From contig NZ_JAFMZM010000006.1 in the NCBI RefSeq assembly GCF_024436375.1, positions 124,001 through 188,000 on the forward strand: a stretch of 64,000 bases of DNA, in the 5' to 3' direction. Positions 8,788 through 16,633 of this stretch are shown here, one piece after another. Each line of letters starts with the position of its first letter. Within the stretch, counting starts at the first letter, position 1. A program made the position numbers and the translations under genes. Below the pieces are notes generated by a model. It saw nothing but the letters and a program-made list of their open reading frames with translations. It made no database searches and was not told where the DNA came from. This DNA comes from Nocardioides astragali (GTDB lineage Bacteria > Actinomycetota > Actinomycetes > Propionibacteriales > Nocardioidaceae).

Positions 8788-9913
8788 CGTGCTGCCCGAG
8801 CTGATGCAGTGGTGGGAGGCGGGCGAGACGGTCGGCGTGGGCTCCGTGGTCGCCACCTTCCGCTCCGCTCCACGGCCACCCGGCGCGTCCATGCTGGTCG
8901 GACCGGACGGGACCGCGGTCGGCTCGGTGTCCGGCGGCTGCGTCGAGGGTGCGGTCTACGACCTGGCCGAGTCCGTGGTCGCCTCGGGCGAGCCGGTGCT
9001 CGAGCGCTACGGCGTCTCCGACGACGACGCCTTCGCGGTCGGCCTGACCTGCGGGGGCATCCTCGACGTCTTCGTCGAGCAGGTCTCGCGCGACACCTTC
9101 CCCCAGCTCGGCGGGATCGCCGCCGACATCGAGGCCGGGCGTCCGGTGGCCCTGGCGACGGTGATCGAGCACCCGGACGCCGCGTGGGTGGGCCGGCGGT
9201 TGGTCATCCGCCCGGACGCGGCGGCCGAGGGTGGTCTCGGCTCCGCACGTGCCGATGCTGCCGTGCACGACGACGCCCTCGGTCTGCTGGCGGCCGGCAG
9301 CAACGCCACCTTGACCTACGGTCCCGACGGTGAGCGCCGGGGCGAGGGCATGCGGGTGTTCGTCTGGGGCTTCGCGCCGAAACCCCGGATGGTGGTCTTC
9401 GGTGCGATCGACTTCGCGGCGGCCGTGGCCAAGGTCGGCTCGTTCCTCGGCTACCACGTGACCGTGTGCGACGCCCGGCCCGTCTTCGCCACCACGTCGA
9501 GGTTCCCGGGCGCGGACGAGGTCGTCGTCGATTGGCCGCACCGCTACCTCCAGGACGAGCTCGACGCGGGCCGCATCGACCGGCGCACCGTCCTGGCGGT
9601 GCTCACCCACGACCCGAAGTTCGACGTACCCCTGCTCGAGGTCGCCCTGCGACTCGACGACGAGGTGCGTCCTGGCTACATCGGAGCCATGGGCTCGCGG
9701 CGCACGCACGAGGAGCGGATGGAACGCCTGGTCGAGGCGGGCCTCTCCGCCGACGAGCTCGCGCTGCTCTCCTCGCCCATCGGCCTCGACCTGGGAGCGC
9801 GCACGCCGGAGGAGACCGCCGTGTCCATCGCTGCCGAGATCGTCGCGCGGCAGTGGGGCGGGTCGGGCGAGCGGCTCGCCTCGACGCAGGGCCGGATCCA
9901 CCACGACGACTGA
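8780..9913 (+). CDS. XdhC/CoxF-family molybdenum cofactor insertion protein
   Basis: 377-residue XdhC-family protein. The N-terminal XdhC/CoxI domain shows GSVSGGCVEGAVY and LTCGGILDVF; the C-terminal Rossmann-like domain shows VFGAIDFAAAVAKVGSFLGY and GYIGAMGSRRTHEER. XdhC proteins bind the molybdenum cofactor, promote its sulfuration and deliver it to xanthine oxidase-family apoenzymes. GTG 8780 overlaps the end of coxE. It is the last gene of the maturation unit; the GAF regulator begins 72 bases later with its own promoter-like sequence. Confidence 0.92.
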   Translation: MRDVLPELMQWWEAGETVGVGSVVATFRSAPRPPGASMLVGPDGTAVGSVSGGCVEGAVYDLAESVVASGEPVLERYGVSDDDAFAVGLTCGGILDVFVEQVSRDTFPQLGGIAADIEAGRPVALATVIEHPDAAWVGRRLVIRPDAAAEGGLGSARADAAVHDDALGLLAAGSNATLTYGPDGERRGEGMRVFVWGFAPKPRMVVFGAIDFAAAVAKVGSFLGYHVTVCDARPVFATTSRFPGADEVVVDWPHRYLQDELDAGRIDRRTVLAVLTHDPKFDVPLLEVALRLDDEVRPGYIGAMGSRRTHEERMERLVEAGLSADELALLSSPIGLDLGARTPEETAVSIAAEIVARQWGGSGERLASTQGRIHHDD

Positions 9914-9985
9914 GCCCGGGGTCCCGAAGTCTCTGTTGTGGGCGCCCCGGCCGGGCTAGGTTGGCCGGGACGAGTGGGAGCCGCC

Positions 9986-11209
9986 ATGACCGCCGATGAC
10001 CTGCACGAACGCCGTGTGAAGGCCGTTCGCGCGTGGACGCAGTTCGTGGCCGACGGCGCCCACGAGGGCGAGGCCGTCCGCCCGGAGATCCTCGACAGCT
10101 GGCAGCTCTCCGGAGTCGTGTCACCCGCGGTGATGCACGCTCCCCTCGCCGACGAGGGCGACACGGCCGAGTTCTGGAACAGCTCACCGCTCCAGACCGC
10201 CGTCGCGCGCGTGCAGGACGAGCTGCGCCGCACAGCAGAGGACGGCGACCTGGTCATCGCCGTCACGGACGAGCAGACCAGGATCCTCTGGACCTACGGC
10301 GGCCGGGTGATGCGCCGCAAGGCCGAGACGGTGAACTTCGTGCCCGGCGGGCGCTGGGACGAGCGGAGCGTGGGCACCAACGCGCTGGCCATCGCCGGTC
10401 GGACCGGAGCCCCCTCGATGGTCTTCAGCGCCGAGCACTACGCCGAGGTCGTGCACAACTGGGTGTGCTGGGCCGCTCCGGTGTTCGACCCGGTGACCGG
10501 GCGCTCGCTGGGTGTGATCGACCTGTCGACCACCTGGGACCGCACCCACCCGATCGGCCTGGCCACGGCCCGCGTGATGGCGCGACTCATCGAGGCCGCG
10601 CTGCCCAGTGACCGGCGTACGACCTTCACGGGGAGTGCCGGCCCCGCCGAACCGGGCCTCACGCTGACGTTGCTCGGCACGGCCGAGGTGTGGCTCGACG
10701 GGCAGCGCCTGCTCCTGAACCGGCGCCAGACCGAGATCCTCGCGCTGCTCGCGCTGCACCCGGAAGGGCTGTCCGTGGAGCACCTCCACGCATTGCTCTA
10801 CGGCGACGCCGCGGTCACCACCTCGACCCTCAAGGCTGAGGTGTCGCACCTCCGCGCCGCGCTGGCCGGCCAGCTGTCCTCGCGCCCCTACCGGTTGACC
10901 ATGCCGGTCGAGACGGACGTCGAGGAGGTCCAGCGGCTGCTGCGCCGCGGTGACGTGCGTGCGGCGGTGCGGGCCTACGGGGGCGACCTGCTGCCCGGCA
11001 CCGAGTCGCCCGCCCTGGTCCAGATGGGCGACTACCTCGCGGTCAGCGTGCGCGAAGCGCTCCTTGCCGACCCCGACCCCGACGCCGTGCTGCGCTACAG
11101 CGACCTGGCGCCGTACGACACCGCGGTGGTCGAGGTGTGCCTGGCATCGCTCCCGACGCACCACCCGGTGGCGCCGCTGCTCAAGGGCAAGCTGGCGTCC
11201 GCTCGCTGA
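9986..11209 (+). CDS. GAF-domain transcriptional regulator between cox maturation and structural genes
   Basis: 407-residue protein. The first ~210 residues include a GAF-type sensor region (SSPLQTAVARVQDEL..., NFVPGGRWDERSVGTNALAIA, FSAEHYAEVVHNWVCWAAPVFDP), as in activators of the acetoin/xylene type. The C-terminal ~170 residues contain a winged-helix DNA-binding segment (LLLNRRQTEILALLALHPEGLSVEHL). ATG 9986 was preferred to an upstream in-frame codon because GGGAG lies 5 bases before it. A -10-like TAGGTT is at 9957-9962 and also contains one inverted CCAAC. It probably controls the flanking cox units; the ligand is unknown. Confidence 0.8.
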   Translation: MTADDLHERRVKAVRAWTQFVADGAHEGEAVRPEILDSWQLSGVVSPAVMHAPLADEGDTAEFWNSSPLQTAVARVQDELRRTAEDGDLVIAVTDEQTRILWTYGGRVMRRKAETVNFVPGGRWDERSVGTNALAIAGRTGAPSMVFSAEHYAEVVHNWVCWAAPVFDPVTGRSLGVIDLSTTWDRTHPIGLATARVMARLIEAALPSDRRTTFTGSAGPAEPGLTLTLLGTAEVWLDGQRLLLNRRQTEILALLALHPEGLSVEHLHALLYGDAAVTTSTLKAEVSHLRAALAGQLSSRPYRLTMPVETDVEEVQRLLRRGDVRAAVRAYGGDLLPGTESPALVQMGDYLAVSVREALLADPDPDAVLRYSDLAPYDTAVVEVCLASLPTHHPVAPLLKGKLASAR

Positions 11210-11217
11210 CCAAGCCG

Positions 11218-11248
11218 AGTCCGCGAGCTCGTTCCTCGCTCGCGGACT
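11218..11248 (+). terminator. Hairpin terminator after the GAF regulator
   Basis: Perfect 11-bp inverted repeat AGTCCGCGAGC / GCTCGCGGACT with a 9-base loop, starting 9 bases after the regulator stop. No T tract follows, as is common in high-GC actinobacteria. It would separate the regulator transcript from coxS. Confidence 0.65.
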
Positions 11249-11256
11249 GCCTGCCC

Positions 11257-11288
11257 CCAACCGTTCGCCAACCCTGGCAGCCTAACTT
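11257..11288 (+). promoter_or_regulatory. coxS promoter with CCAAC direct repeat
   Basis: CCAAC at 11257-11261 and 11268-11272 (11-bp period), then -10-like TAACTT at 11283-11288. The second CCAAC starts 15 bases before the -10 box, against 16 in the coxD promoter. The mRNA leader to the coxS ATG at 11326 would be about 30 bases, with CCGGAG as ribosome binding site. Confidence 0.5.
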
Positions 11289-11325
11289 CGGCCTCACGTG
11301 ATCCACCTCACACCGGAGCCGCCTG

Positions 11326-11792
<467 letters not shown>

Positions 11793-11796
<4 letters not shown>

Positions 11797-11861
11797 GCAC
11801 CCCACGGTGTTCTTCTCCTCCGCTGCGCTCCCCCGAACAACACCGAGGGGACCCCGCATGA
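11793..11861 (+). CDS. 22-codon ORF bridging coxS and coxL (dispersed repeat copy A)
   Basis: Complete small ORF beginning MSTPRCSSPP and ending QHRGDPA. GGGGGAGG (11779-11786) lies 6 bases before its ATG. Its start overlaps the coxS stop (ATGA) and its stop overlaps the coxL start (ATGA). The tail contains GAGGGGA (11845-11851), a Shine-Dalgarno sequence for coxL. A near-identical ORF (22 shared codons, 2 amino-acid changes) occurs at 38770-38838 on the other strand. Whether the peptide matters or only its translation couples the genes is unknown; it is rich in Pro, Ser and Arg and has no known domain. Confidence 0.55.
11793..11861 (+). repeat. Dispersed 69-bp bridging repeat, copy A
   Basis: 65 of 69 bases match the copy at 38770-38838 (-). 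The differences fall at two adjacent-codon spots near base 15 and two near base 50. In this copy the octamer CCGCATGA is present at both boundaries (coxS stop and coxL start), which could be a target duplication or a consequence of insertion at an ATGA junction. Confidence 0.8.
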
Positions 11862-14332
11862 CCGCCACCCAGGAGCGTCCCGCCGCCGAGATCGGCAAGG
11901 ACCGGCGTCGCAAGGAGGACCAGCGGCTGATCACCGGTCGCACCCGCTGGACCGACAACATCACCCTCCCCGGGATGCTGCACCTGGCCATGGTGCGCAG
12001 CCCGTTCGCCCACGCAGCCATCACCTCGATCGACGTGGAGGCCGCGAAGGCCGCGACCAACGTGGTCGCGGTGCTGACGGGCAGGGACTTCGGCGACGAG
12101 CTGGGCGCGTGCATCAACGCCTGGCCGATCACGCCGGACCAGAAGACGCCGCCCCACTCGCCGATGCCCGCCGACCGGGTCGCCTTCGCCGGCGAGATCG
12201 TCGCCGTGGTGGTGGCGCGCAGCGCCGCCGAGGCCCGCGACGCGGCCGAGCTCGTCGACGTCGAGTACGACGAGCAGCCGGCCGTGCTGGGCATCAAGAA
12301 CGCCCTCGAGGACTCGGTGCTCGCCCATCCCGACCTCGGCACCAACAAGTCCGCCCTCTGGGTCTTCGACTCCAGCGAGGCCGGCACCGGCGGTGATGTC
12401 GAGGCAGCGATCCAGCAGGCCCGCACGGACGGCATCGTGATCGAGCGCGAGTACCGCCAGCAGCGCCTCATCCCTGCCTTCATGGAGCCGCGCAGCGTCG
12501 TGGTGGACCCGACCGGCGAGCAGCTCACCATGTGGTCAGCCACCCAGATCCCGCACATCCTGCGGTTCGCGCTGGCCGCCACGACCGGAGTGCCCGAGTC
12601 GAAGATCCGGGTCATCGCGCCCGACGTCGGCGGTGGCTTCGGCGGCAAGCTCCAGACCACTCCGGAGGAGTGGATCGCGTGGGCGGTGGCGCGCCGGCTG
12701 TCCAAGCCGGTGAAGTACACCGAGACGCGGAGCGAGAGCCTGGTGTCAGCACACCACGGCCGCGACCAGGTCCAGACCCTCAGCCTGGCGGCCGACAAGG
12801 ACGGCAAGGTCACCGGCCTCAAGGTGCACCTCGACGCCGACCTCGGCGCCTACGTCTCGCTCGTCGGCGGCGGCATCCCGGTGCTCGGCGCCTTCATGTT
12901 CAACGCCATCTACAAGTTCCCCTCCTACCGCTTCGAGTGCCAGACCGTGCTGACCAACAGCACCTGGACCGACGCCTACCGGGGTGCCGGGCGCCCCGAG
13001 GCGACGTACGCCGTCGAGCGGCTGATGGACGAGCTCGCCGCGGAGGTCGGCGTCGACCCGCTGGTGATCCGCGAGCGCAACTGGATCACCCACGAGGAGT
13101 TCCCGTTCACCACCGTGGCCGGGCTGGAGTACGACTCGGGCAACTACGAGGCGGCCACCGCGCGGGCCAAGGAGGTCTTCGGCTACGACGCCCTCCGCGC
13201 TGAGCAGGGGGAGCGGCGCGCGCGGGGTGACCGGGTCCAGCTGGGCATCGGCGTCTCCACGTTCACGGAGATGTGCGGCCTGGCGCCGAGCCGGGTGCTC
13301 GGCAGCCTCGACTACGGCGCGGGGGGCTGGGAGCACGCCAGCGTGCGGCTGCTGGCGACCGGCAAGGTCGAGGTCGTCACCGGCACCAGCGCCCACGGGC
13401 AGGGGCACGAGACGGCGTTCAGCCAGATCGTCGCCGACCGGCTCGGCGTCCCGTTCGAGGACGTCGAGGTGCTGCACGGCGACACCCAGGTCGCGCACAG
13501 GGGACTCGACACCTACGGCTCACGCTCGCTGGTGGTCGGCGGCGAGGCGCTGGTCCAGGCGGTCGACAAGGTCATCGACAAGGCCCGGCACCTCGCTTCG
13601 CACCTGCTCGAGGCCAGCCAGGACGACCTCGACTACGGCGGCGGCAGGTTCACCGTCCGCGGCACCGACCAGGGCATTGCCATCCAGGAGCTGGCCACGG
13701 CGACCTTCACCGGGCACAACTACCCAGAGGACATGGAGCTGAGCATCGACGCCGAGGCGACGTACGACCCGGTGAACTTCAACTACCCCCACGGCACGCA
13801 CCTGTGCGCGATGGAGGTGGACACCGAGACCGGTGCGGTGACGATGCGGAAGTACACCTGCTGCGACGACATCGGCAACATCATCAACCCGCTGATCGTC
13901 GCCGGGCAGGTGCACGGCGGGCTGGTGCAGGGCATCGCCCAGGCCCTCTGGGAGGAGGCGGTCCACGACGACGCCGGGACGCTGGTGACGGGCTCGTTCG
14001 TCGACTACCTGCTGCCCACCTCGGCCGACACGATCTCCTTCGACGTCCTCCACACCGAGGAGCCCAGCGTCTGCACCACCAACACGCTCGGCACGAAGGG
14101 CGTCGGCGAGGCGGGCACGATCGCCTCCACGCCGGCGGTCGTCAACGCGGTCGTCGACGCCGTACGCCACCTCGGGGTCGACGACATCCAGATGCCGTGC
14201 ACCCCTGAGCGCGTGTGGCGCGCGATCCATGCCCACGACGGGGACGCGCCGACGCCCGAGTCGGCGATGCCGCACTTCGAGGAAGACGCCCCCAACCAGG
14301 ACCCCACTGCAGGACAAGGAGCGGGCCAGTGA
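11858..14332 (+). CDS. coxL: Molybdenum hydroxylase large subunit, form II CO dehydrogenase-like
   Basis: 824-residue catalytic subunit of the xanthine oxidase family. Cofactor-binding GGGFGGK is at residues 258-264. The active-site loop reads AYRGAGR (373-379), the form II (putative CODH) signature, not AYxCSFR of form I, which carries the Cu-binding Cys. The proposed catalytic Glu is in GVGEAG (Glu751). ATG 11858 was chosen because the family N terminus (KDRRRKEDQRLITGRTRW) begins just after it; an in-frame upstream ATG at 11786 would only add sequence from the bridging repeat. Gene order S-L-M is usual for form II. CO oxidation is not assured and an organic substrate is possible. Confidence 0.94.
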   Translation: MTATQERPAAEIGKDRRRKEDQRLITGRTRWTDNITLPGMLHLAMVRSPFAHAAITSIDVEAAKAATNVVAVLTGRDFGDELGACINAWPITPDQKTPPHSPMPADRVAFAGEIVAVVVARSAAEARDAAELVDVEYDEQPAVLGIKNALEDSVLAHPDLGTNKSALWVFDSSEAGTGGDVEAAIQQARTDGIVIEREYRQQRLIPAFMEPRSVVVDPTGEQLTMWSATQIPHILRFALAATTGVPESKIRVIAPDVGGGFGGKLQTTPEEWIAWAVARRLSKPVKYTETRSESLVSAHHGRDQVQTLSLAADKDGKVTGLKVHLDADLGAYVSLVGGGIPVLGAFMFNAIYKFPSYRFECQTVLTNSTWTDAYRGAGRPEATYAVERLMDELAAEVGVDPLVIRERNWITHEEFPFTTVAGLEYDSGNYEAATARAKEVFGYDALRAEQGERRARGDRVQLGIGVSTFTEMCGLAPSRVLGSLDYGAGGWEHASVRLLATGKVEVVTGTSAHGQGHETAFSQIVADRLGVPFEDVEVLHGDTQVAHRGLDTYGSRSLVVGGEALVQAVDKVIDKARHLASHLLEASQDDLDYGGGRFTVRGTDQGIAIQELATATFTGHNYPEDMELSIDAEATYDPVNFNYPHGTHLCAMEVDTETGAVTMRKYTCCDDIGNIINPLIVAGQVHGGLVQGIAQALWEEAVHDDAGTLVTGSFVDYLLPTSADTISFDVLHTEEPSVCTTNTLGTKGVGEAGTIASTPAVVNAVVDAVRHLGVDDIQMPCTPERVWRAIHAHDGDAPTPESAMPHFEEDAPNQDPTAGQGAGQ

Positions 14333-15174
14333 TCCCCGTGAAGTTCGACTACCTCGCGCCCACGTCGGTCGAGGAGGCGCTGGCCGCGCTCGGCGAGCAC
14401 GGCGACGAGGCCAAGATCATGGCCGGCGGGCAGAGCCTGCTCCCGGTCCTGCGGATGCGGCTCAACGCGCCCGAGGTCGTGATCGACCTCGGCGGCATCG
14501 ACTCGCTGCGCGGGATCCGCGACGACGGGGACGCCATCGTCATCGGGGCGATGACCACGCACCACGACGTCCGCGAGCACGCCCTGGTCAGGGAGCACGC
14601 GCTGCTCATCTCCAAGGCCGTGGCGGAGGTGGCCGACTCGCAGATCCGCCACCGCGGCACCTTCGGCGGTGCGCTGGCGCACGCCGACCCGGCGGGCGAC
14701 CTCGGGGCGCCGGCGCTCGCACTCGGTGCCCAGTTCGTCATCGCCGGCCCCGGCGGCAGTCGTACGGTCGAGGCGGACGACTTCTTCGTCGACCTCTTCG
14801 AGACCGCGATCGGGGAGGACGAGATCCTCACCGAGGTGCGCATCCCCAAGCACACCGGGTGGGGGGCCCACTACGAGAAGTTCGTACGCGTCGCGCACCA
14901 GTGGCCGATCGTGGCGGTCGCCGCGACGGTGCGGGGCTCCATCGACGAGGCGCGTGTGGGCCTGACCAACATGGGCTCGACGCCGCTGCGCGCGCGGGCG
15001 ACGGAGGCCGCCCTGGCCGGCGCCAGTGCGACCGAGGACGGCGTCCGCGAGGCCTCGCAGCTCGCGGCCGAGGGGACCAACCCGCCCACCGACCTCAACG
15101 GTGCGTCCGACTACCGCAAGCACCTGGCACGGGTGCTCACCGGCCGGGCCGTGCTCAAGGCCGCGGGCGCGTAG
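14329..15174 (+). CDS. coxM: Molybdenum hydroxylase medium subunit, FAD-binding (CoxM type)
   Basis: 281-residue FAD subunit that passes electrons to the acceptor. FAD-binding motifs are AGGQSLLPVLRMR near residue 32 and a TFGGALAHADPAGD block near residue 112, matching the T-I-G-G/AGGHS pattern of the family. The C-terminal CO-dehydrogenase flavoprotein domain (VRVAHQWPIVAVAATV, NMGSTPLRA) is complete. GTG 14329 overlaps the coxL stop (GTGA), ensuring coupling; coxG begins two bases after the stop. Confidence 0.95.
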   Translation: MIPVKFDYLAPTSVEEALAALGEHGDEAKIMAGGQSLLPVLRMRLNAPEVVIDLGGIDSLRGIRDDGDAIVIGAMTTHHDVREHALVREHALLISKAVAEVADSQIRHRGTFGGALAHADPAGDLGAPALALGAQFVIAGPGGSRTVEADDFFVDLFETAIGEDEILTEVRIPKHTGWGAHYEKFVRVAHQWPIVAVAATVRGSIDEARVGLTNMGSTPLRARATEAALAGASATEDGVREASQLAAEGTNPPTDLNGASDYRKHLARVLTGRAVLKAAGA

Positions 15175-15176
15175 CC

Positions 15177-15890
15177 GTGGAGCTGAGCCACCGGTTCACC
15201 GTCCCGATCGGGGTGGAGGAGACCTGGGCGCACTTCAACGACATCGCGTCGGTGGCGGAGTGCTTCCCCGGCGCCCAGGTCACCGAGGCCGACGAGGAGT
15301 CCTTCGCCGGCTCGGTCAAGGTCAAGCTCGGTCCCATCGCCCTGCAGTACAACGGCTCCGGGACCTTCGTGGAGAAGGACCCGGCGGCCCACCGCTTCGT
15401 CGTGGACGCCAAGGGCAAGGACAAGCGCGGCAACGGCACGGCAGGCGCGAAGGTCACCGTGTCGATGAGCGATGCGGCAGGCGCGACCGACGTCTCGGTG
15501 GAGACCGACCTCGCGATCACCGGCAAGCCCGCGCAGTTCGGGCGGGGCGTGATGCAGGACGTCTCCGACAAGCTGCTGGGCCAGTTCGTGGCCTGCCTCG
15601 AGCAAAGGCTGACCGCTTCCGGACCCTCGGGCGGTGAGTCGGCAACCGAGTCGGGCGCCGACTCGGTTGCCCAGCCACCGCCCGATGGGAGCGCGCCGTC
15701 GGGCGGTGTGTCAGCAACCGGACCGGACGCAGAGAAGGTTGCTCAGCCACCGCCGAAGCAGGCCCCGGCGCCAGTGGAGGCGCTCGACCTGGGCAGCGCC
15801 GTGCTGCCGGTGGTGGTGAGGTCCTACTGGAAGCACGCGGTGGCAGCGCTCGCCGGCCTCGCGATCGTCCGGCGGCTGCTGCGGAGGTGA
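15177..15890 (+). CDS. coxG: CoxG-like SRPBCC protein with membrane anchor
   Basis: 237 residues. The first ~145 form the CoxG/SRPBCC lipid-binding-like domain (FTVPIGVEETWAHFNDIASVAECFPGAQV, FGRGVMQDVSDKLLGQF). CoxG is proposed to recruit CO dehydrogenase to the membrane. A Pro/Ser-rich linker (~150-200) holds two imperfect repeats ending VAQPPP, each encoded by a DNA palindrome (15628-15684, 15702-15754). The C terminus has a hydrophobic segment (AVAALAGLAIV) before RRLLRR, a likely tail anchor. GTG 15177 is two bases after coxM. It is the last gene of the cox unit. Confidence 0.88.
   Translation: MELSHRFTVPIGVEETWAHFNDIASVAECFPGAQVTEADEESFAGSVKVKLGPIALQYNGSGTFVEKDPAAHRFVVDAKGKDKRGNGTAGAKVTVSMSDAAGATDVSVETDLAITGKPAQFGRGVMQDVSDKLLGQFVACLEQRLTASGPSGGESATESGADSVAQPPPDGSAPSGGVSATGPDAEKVAQPPPKQAPAPVEALDLGSAVLPVVVRSYWKHAVAALAGLAIVRRLLRR
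15628..15684. repeat. Palindromic repeat unit 1 inside coxG
   Basis: Inner perfect 14-bp stem 15641-15654 / 15658-15671 with a 3-base loop, a 4+4 base internal loop, and outer 9-bp stem CGGGCGGTG / CACCGCCCG. It encodes the linker segment around GGESATESGADSVAQPPP in frame. Each half reads CGGGCGGTGnnTnnGCAACC. Confidence 0.8.
15702..15754. repeat. Palindromic repeat unit 2 inside coxG
   Basis: A second, more diverged copy of the same palindrome: outer stem GGCGGTG / CACCGCC (15702-15708 / 15748-15754) and inner stem AGCAACC / GGTTGCT (15713-15719 / 15737-15743). It encodes the second VAQPPP segment of the CoxG linker, so the units are tandem in DNA and in protein. Confidence 0.75.
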
Positions 15891-15902
15891 GGTCGCCCCG
15901 GC

Positions 15903-16514
15903 TCAGAACACGTTGAGCGGGCGGAACTGCACGGACAGGCGGGGTCCGGCGTGCGCCACCTTGGGCACGGAGTGCTCCCAGGTGCGCTGGCACGAGCCGC
16001 CCATGACCAGGAGGTCGCCGTGGCCCATCGTCACCGCGATCGACGATCCGCCTCCTCGCGGTCGCAGCAGGAGCCGGCGTGGGTCGCCGACGCTGACGAT
16101 GGCCACCATCGTGTCGGCCGCGCGGCCGCGGCCGATGGTGTCGCCGTGCCAGGCGACCGAGTCGCGGCCGTCGCGGTAGTAGCAGCACCCGGCGGACACG
16201 AACGGCTCCCCGAGCTCGGGGAGGTAGTGGTCGCTGAGGTCGGTGCGGGCCTGCGCGAGCGCCGGGTGCGGCAACGGGTCGTCGGCGAGGTAGGTGTGCA
16301 CCAGGCGCGGGACGTCGACCACCGAGTCGTACATCTCACGGCGCTCCGAGCGCCACGGCACCCGCTCGACGAGGGCGGTGAAGACGTCGTCGGGCTCGCC
16401 CAGCCAGTTGCGCTGGACGTCGATCCACGCGCCGCGGGACAGGCGGCGGCGCTCAGGTGCGAGCGCCGCGGCGGTCGCGGTCACGTCGGCGAAGAGGGAC
16501 GTCTGGAAGTCCAC
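15903..16514 (-). CDS. alkB: AlkB-type 2-oxoglutarate/Fe(II)-dependent alkylation repair dioxygenase
   Basis: 203-residue dioxygenase that removes methyl adducts from N1-A/N3-C by oxidation. The iron triad is visible as HGD (in SVAWHGDTIG) and the later His in TWEHSVPK; the 2-oxoglutarate Arg lies in RLSVQFR. GTG 16514 was chosen because a -10 box TATACT (16527-16522) ends 7 bases before it, giving a leaderless mRNA. A TTG 15 codons upstream would place the start before the LexA site and is rejected. The promoter contains a perfect SOS box, so DNA-damage induction is expected. Confidence 0.88.
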   Translation of the reverse strand: MDFQTSLFADVTATAAALAPERRRLSRGAWIDVQRNWLGEPDDVFTALVERVPWRSERREMYDSVVDVPRLVHTYLADDPLPHPALAQARTDLSDHYLPELGEPFVSAGCCYYRDGRDSVAWHGDTIGRGRAADTMVAIVSVGDPRRLLLRPRGGGSSIAVTMGHGDLLVMGGSCQRTWEHSVPKVAHAGPRLSVQFRPLNVF

Positions 16515-16521
16515 GAGACCC

Positions 16522-16552
16522 AGTATAACCCGTGGGTCGAACACTCGTTCGA
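16522..16552 (-). promoter_or_regulatory. SOS (LexA) box and -10 element of alkB
   Basis: TCGAAC-ACTC-GTTCGA at 16537-16552 is a perfect 6-4-6 palindrome matching the Gram-positive/actinobacterial LexA consensus (CGAACN4GTTCG). TATACT on the minus strand at 16527-16522 is the -10 box, so LexA bound here would cover the core promoter. The divergent gntR start lies about 80 bases away and is probably not the target. Confidence 0.85.
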
Positions 16553-16633
16553 TTGTCAAGAAAGGGACAAGGCTTTACCACAGTCTTCGTCAATCCGGGG
16601 ACACCGGTCCAGCCCAGTTCTAGCCTGACCGGT

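Noticed and set aside
11858..14332. Form I aerobic CO dehydrogenase
   Set aside because: The active-site loop is AYRGAGR, without the Cu-binding Cys of form I, and the gene order is S-L-M.
16515..16559. TTG start for alkB
   Set aside because: It would lie upstream of the SOS box and -10 element, so it could not be in the mRNA from that promoter. The TTGACA at this codon resembles a -35 box, but its distance to TATACT is 26 bases, too long.
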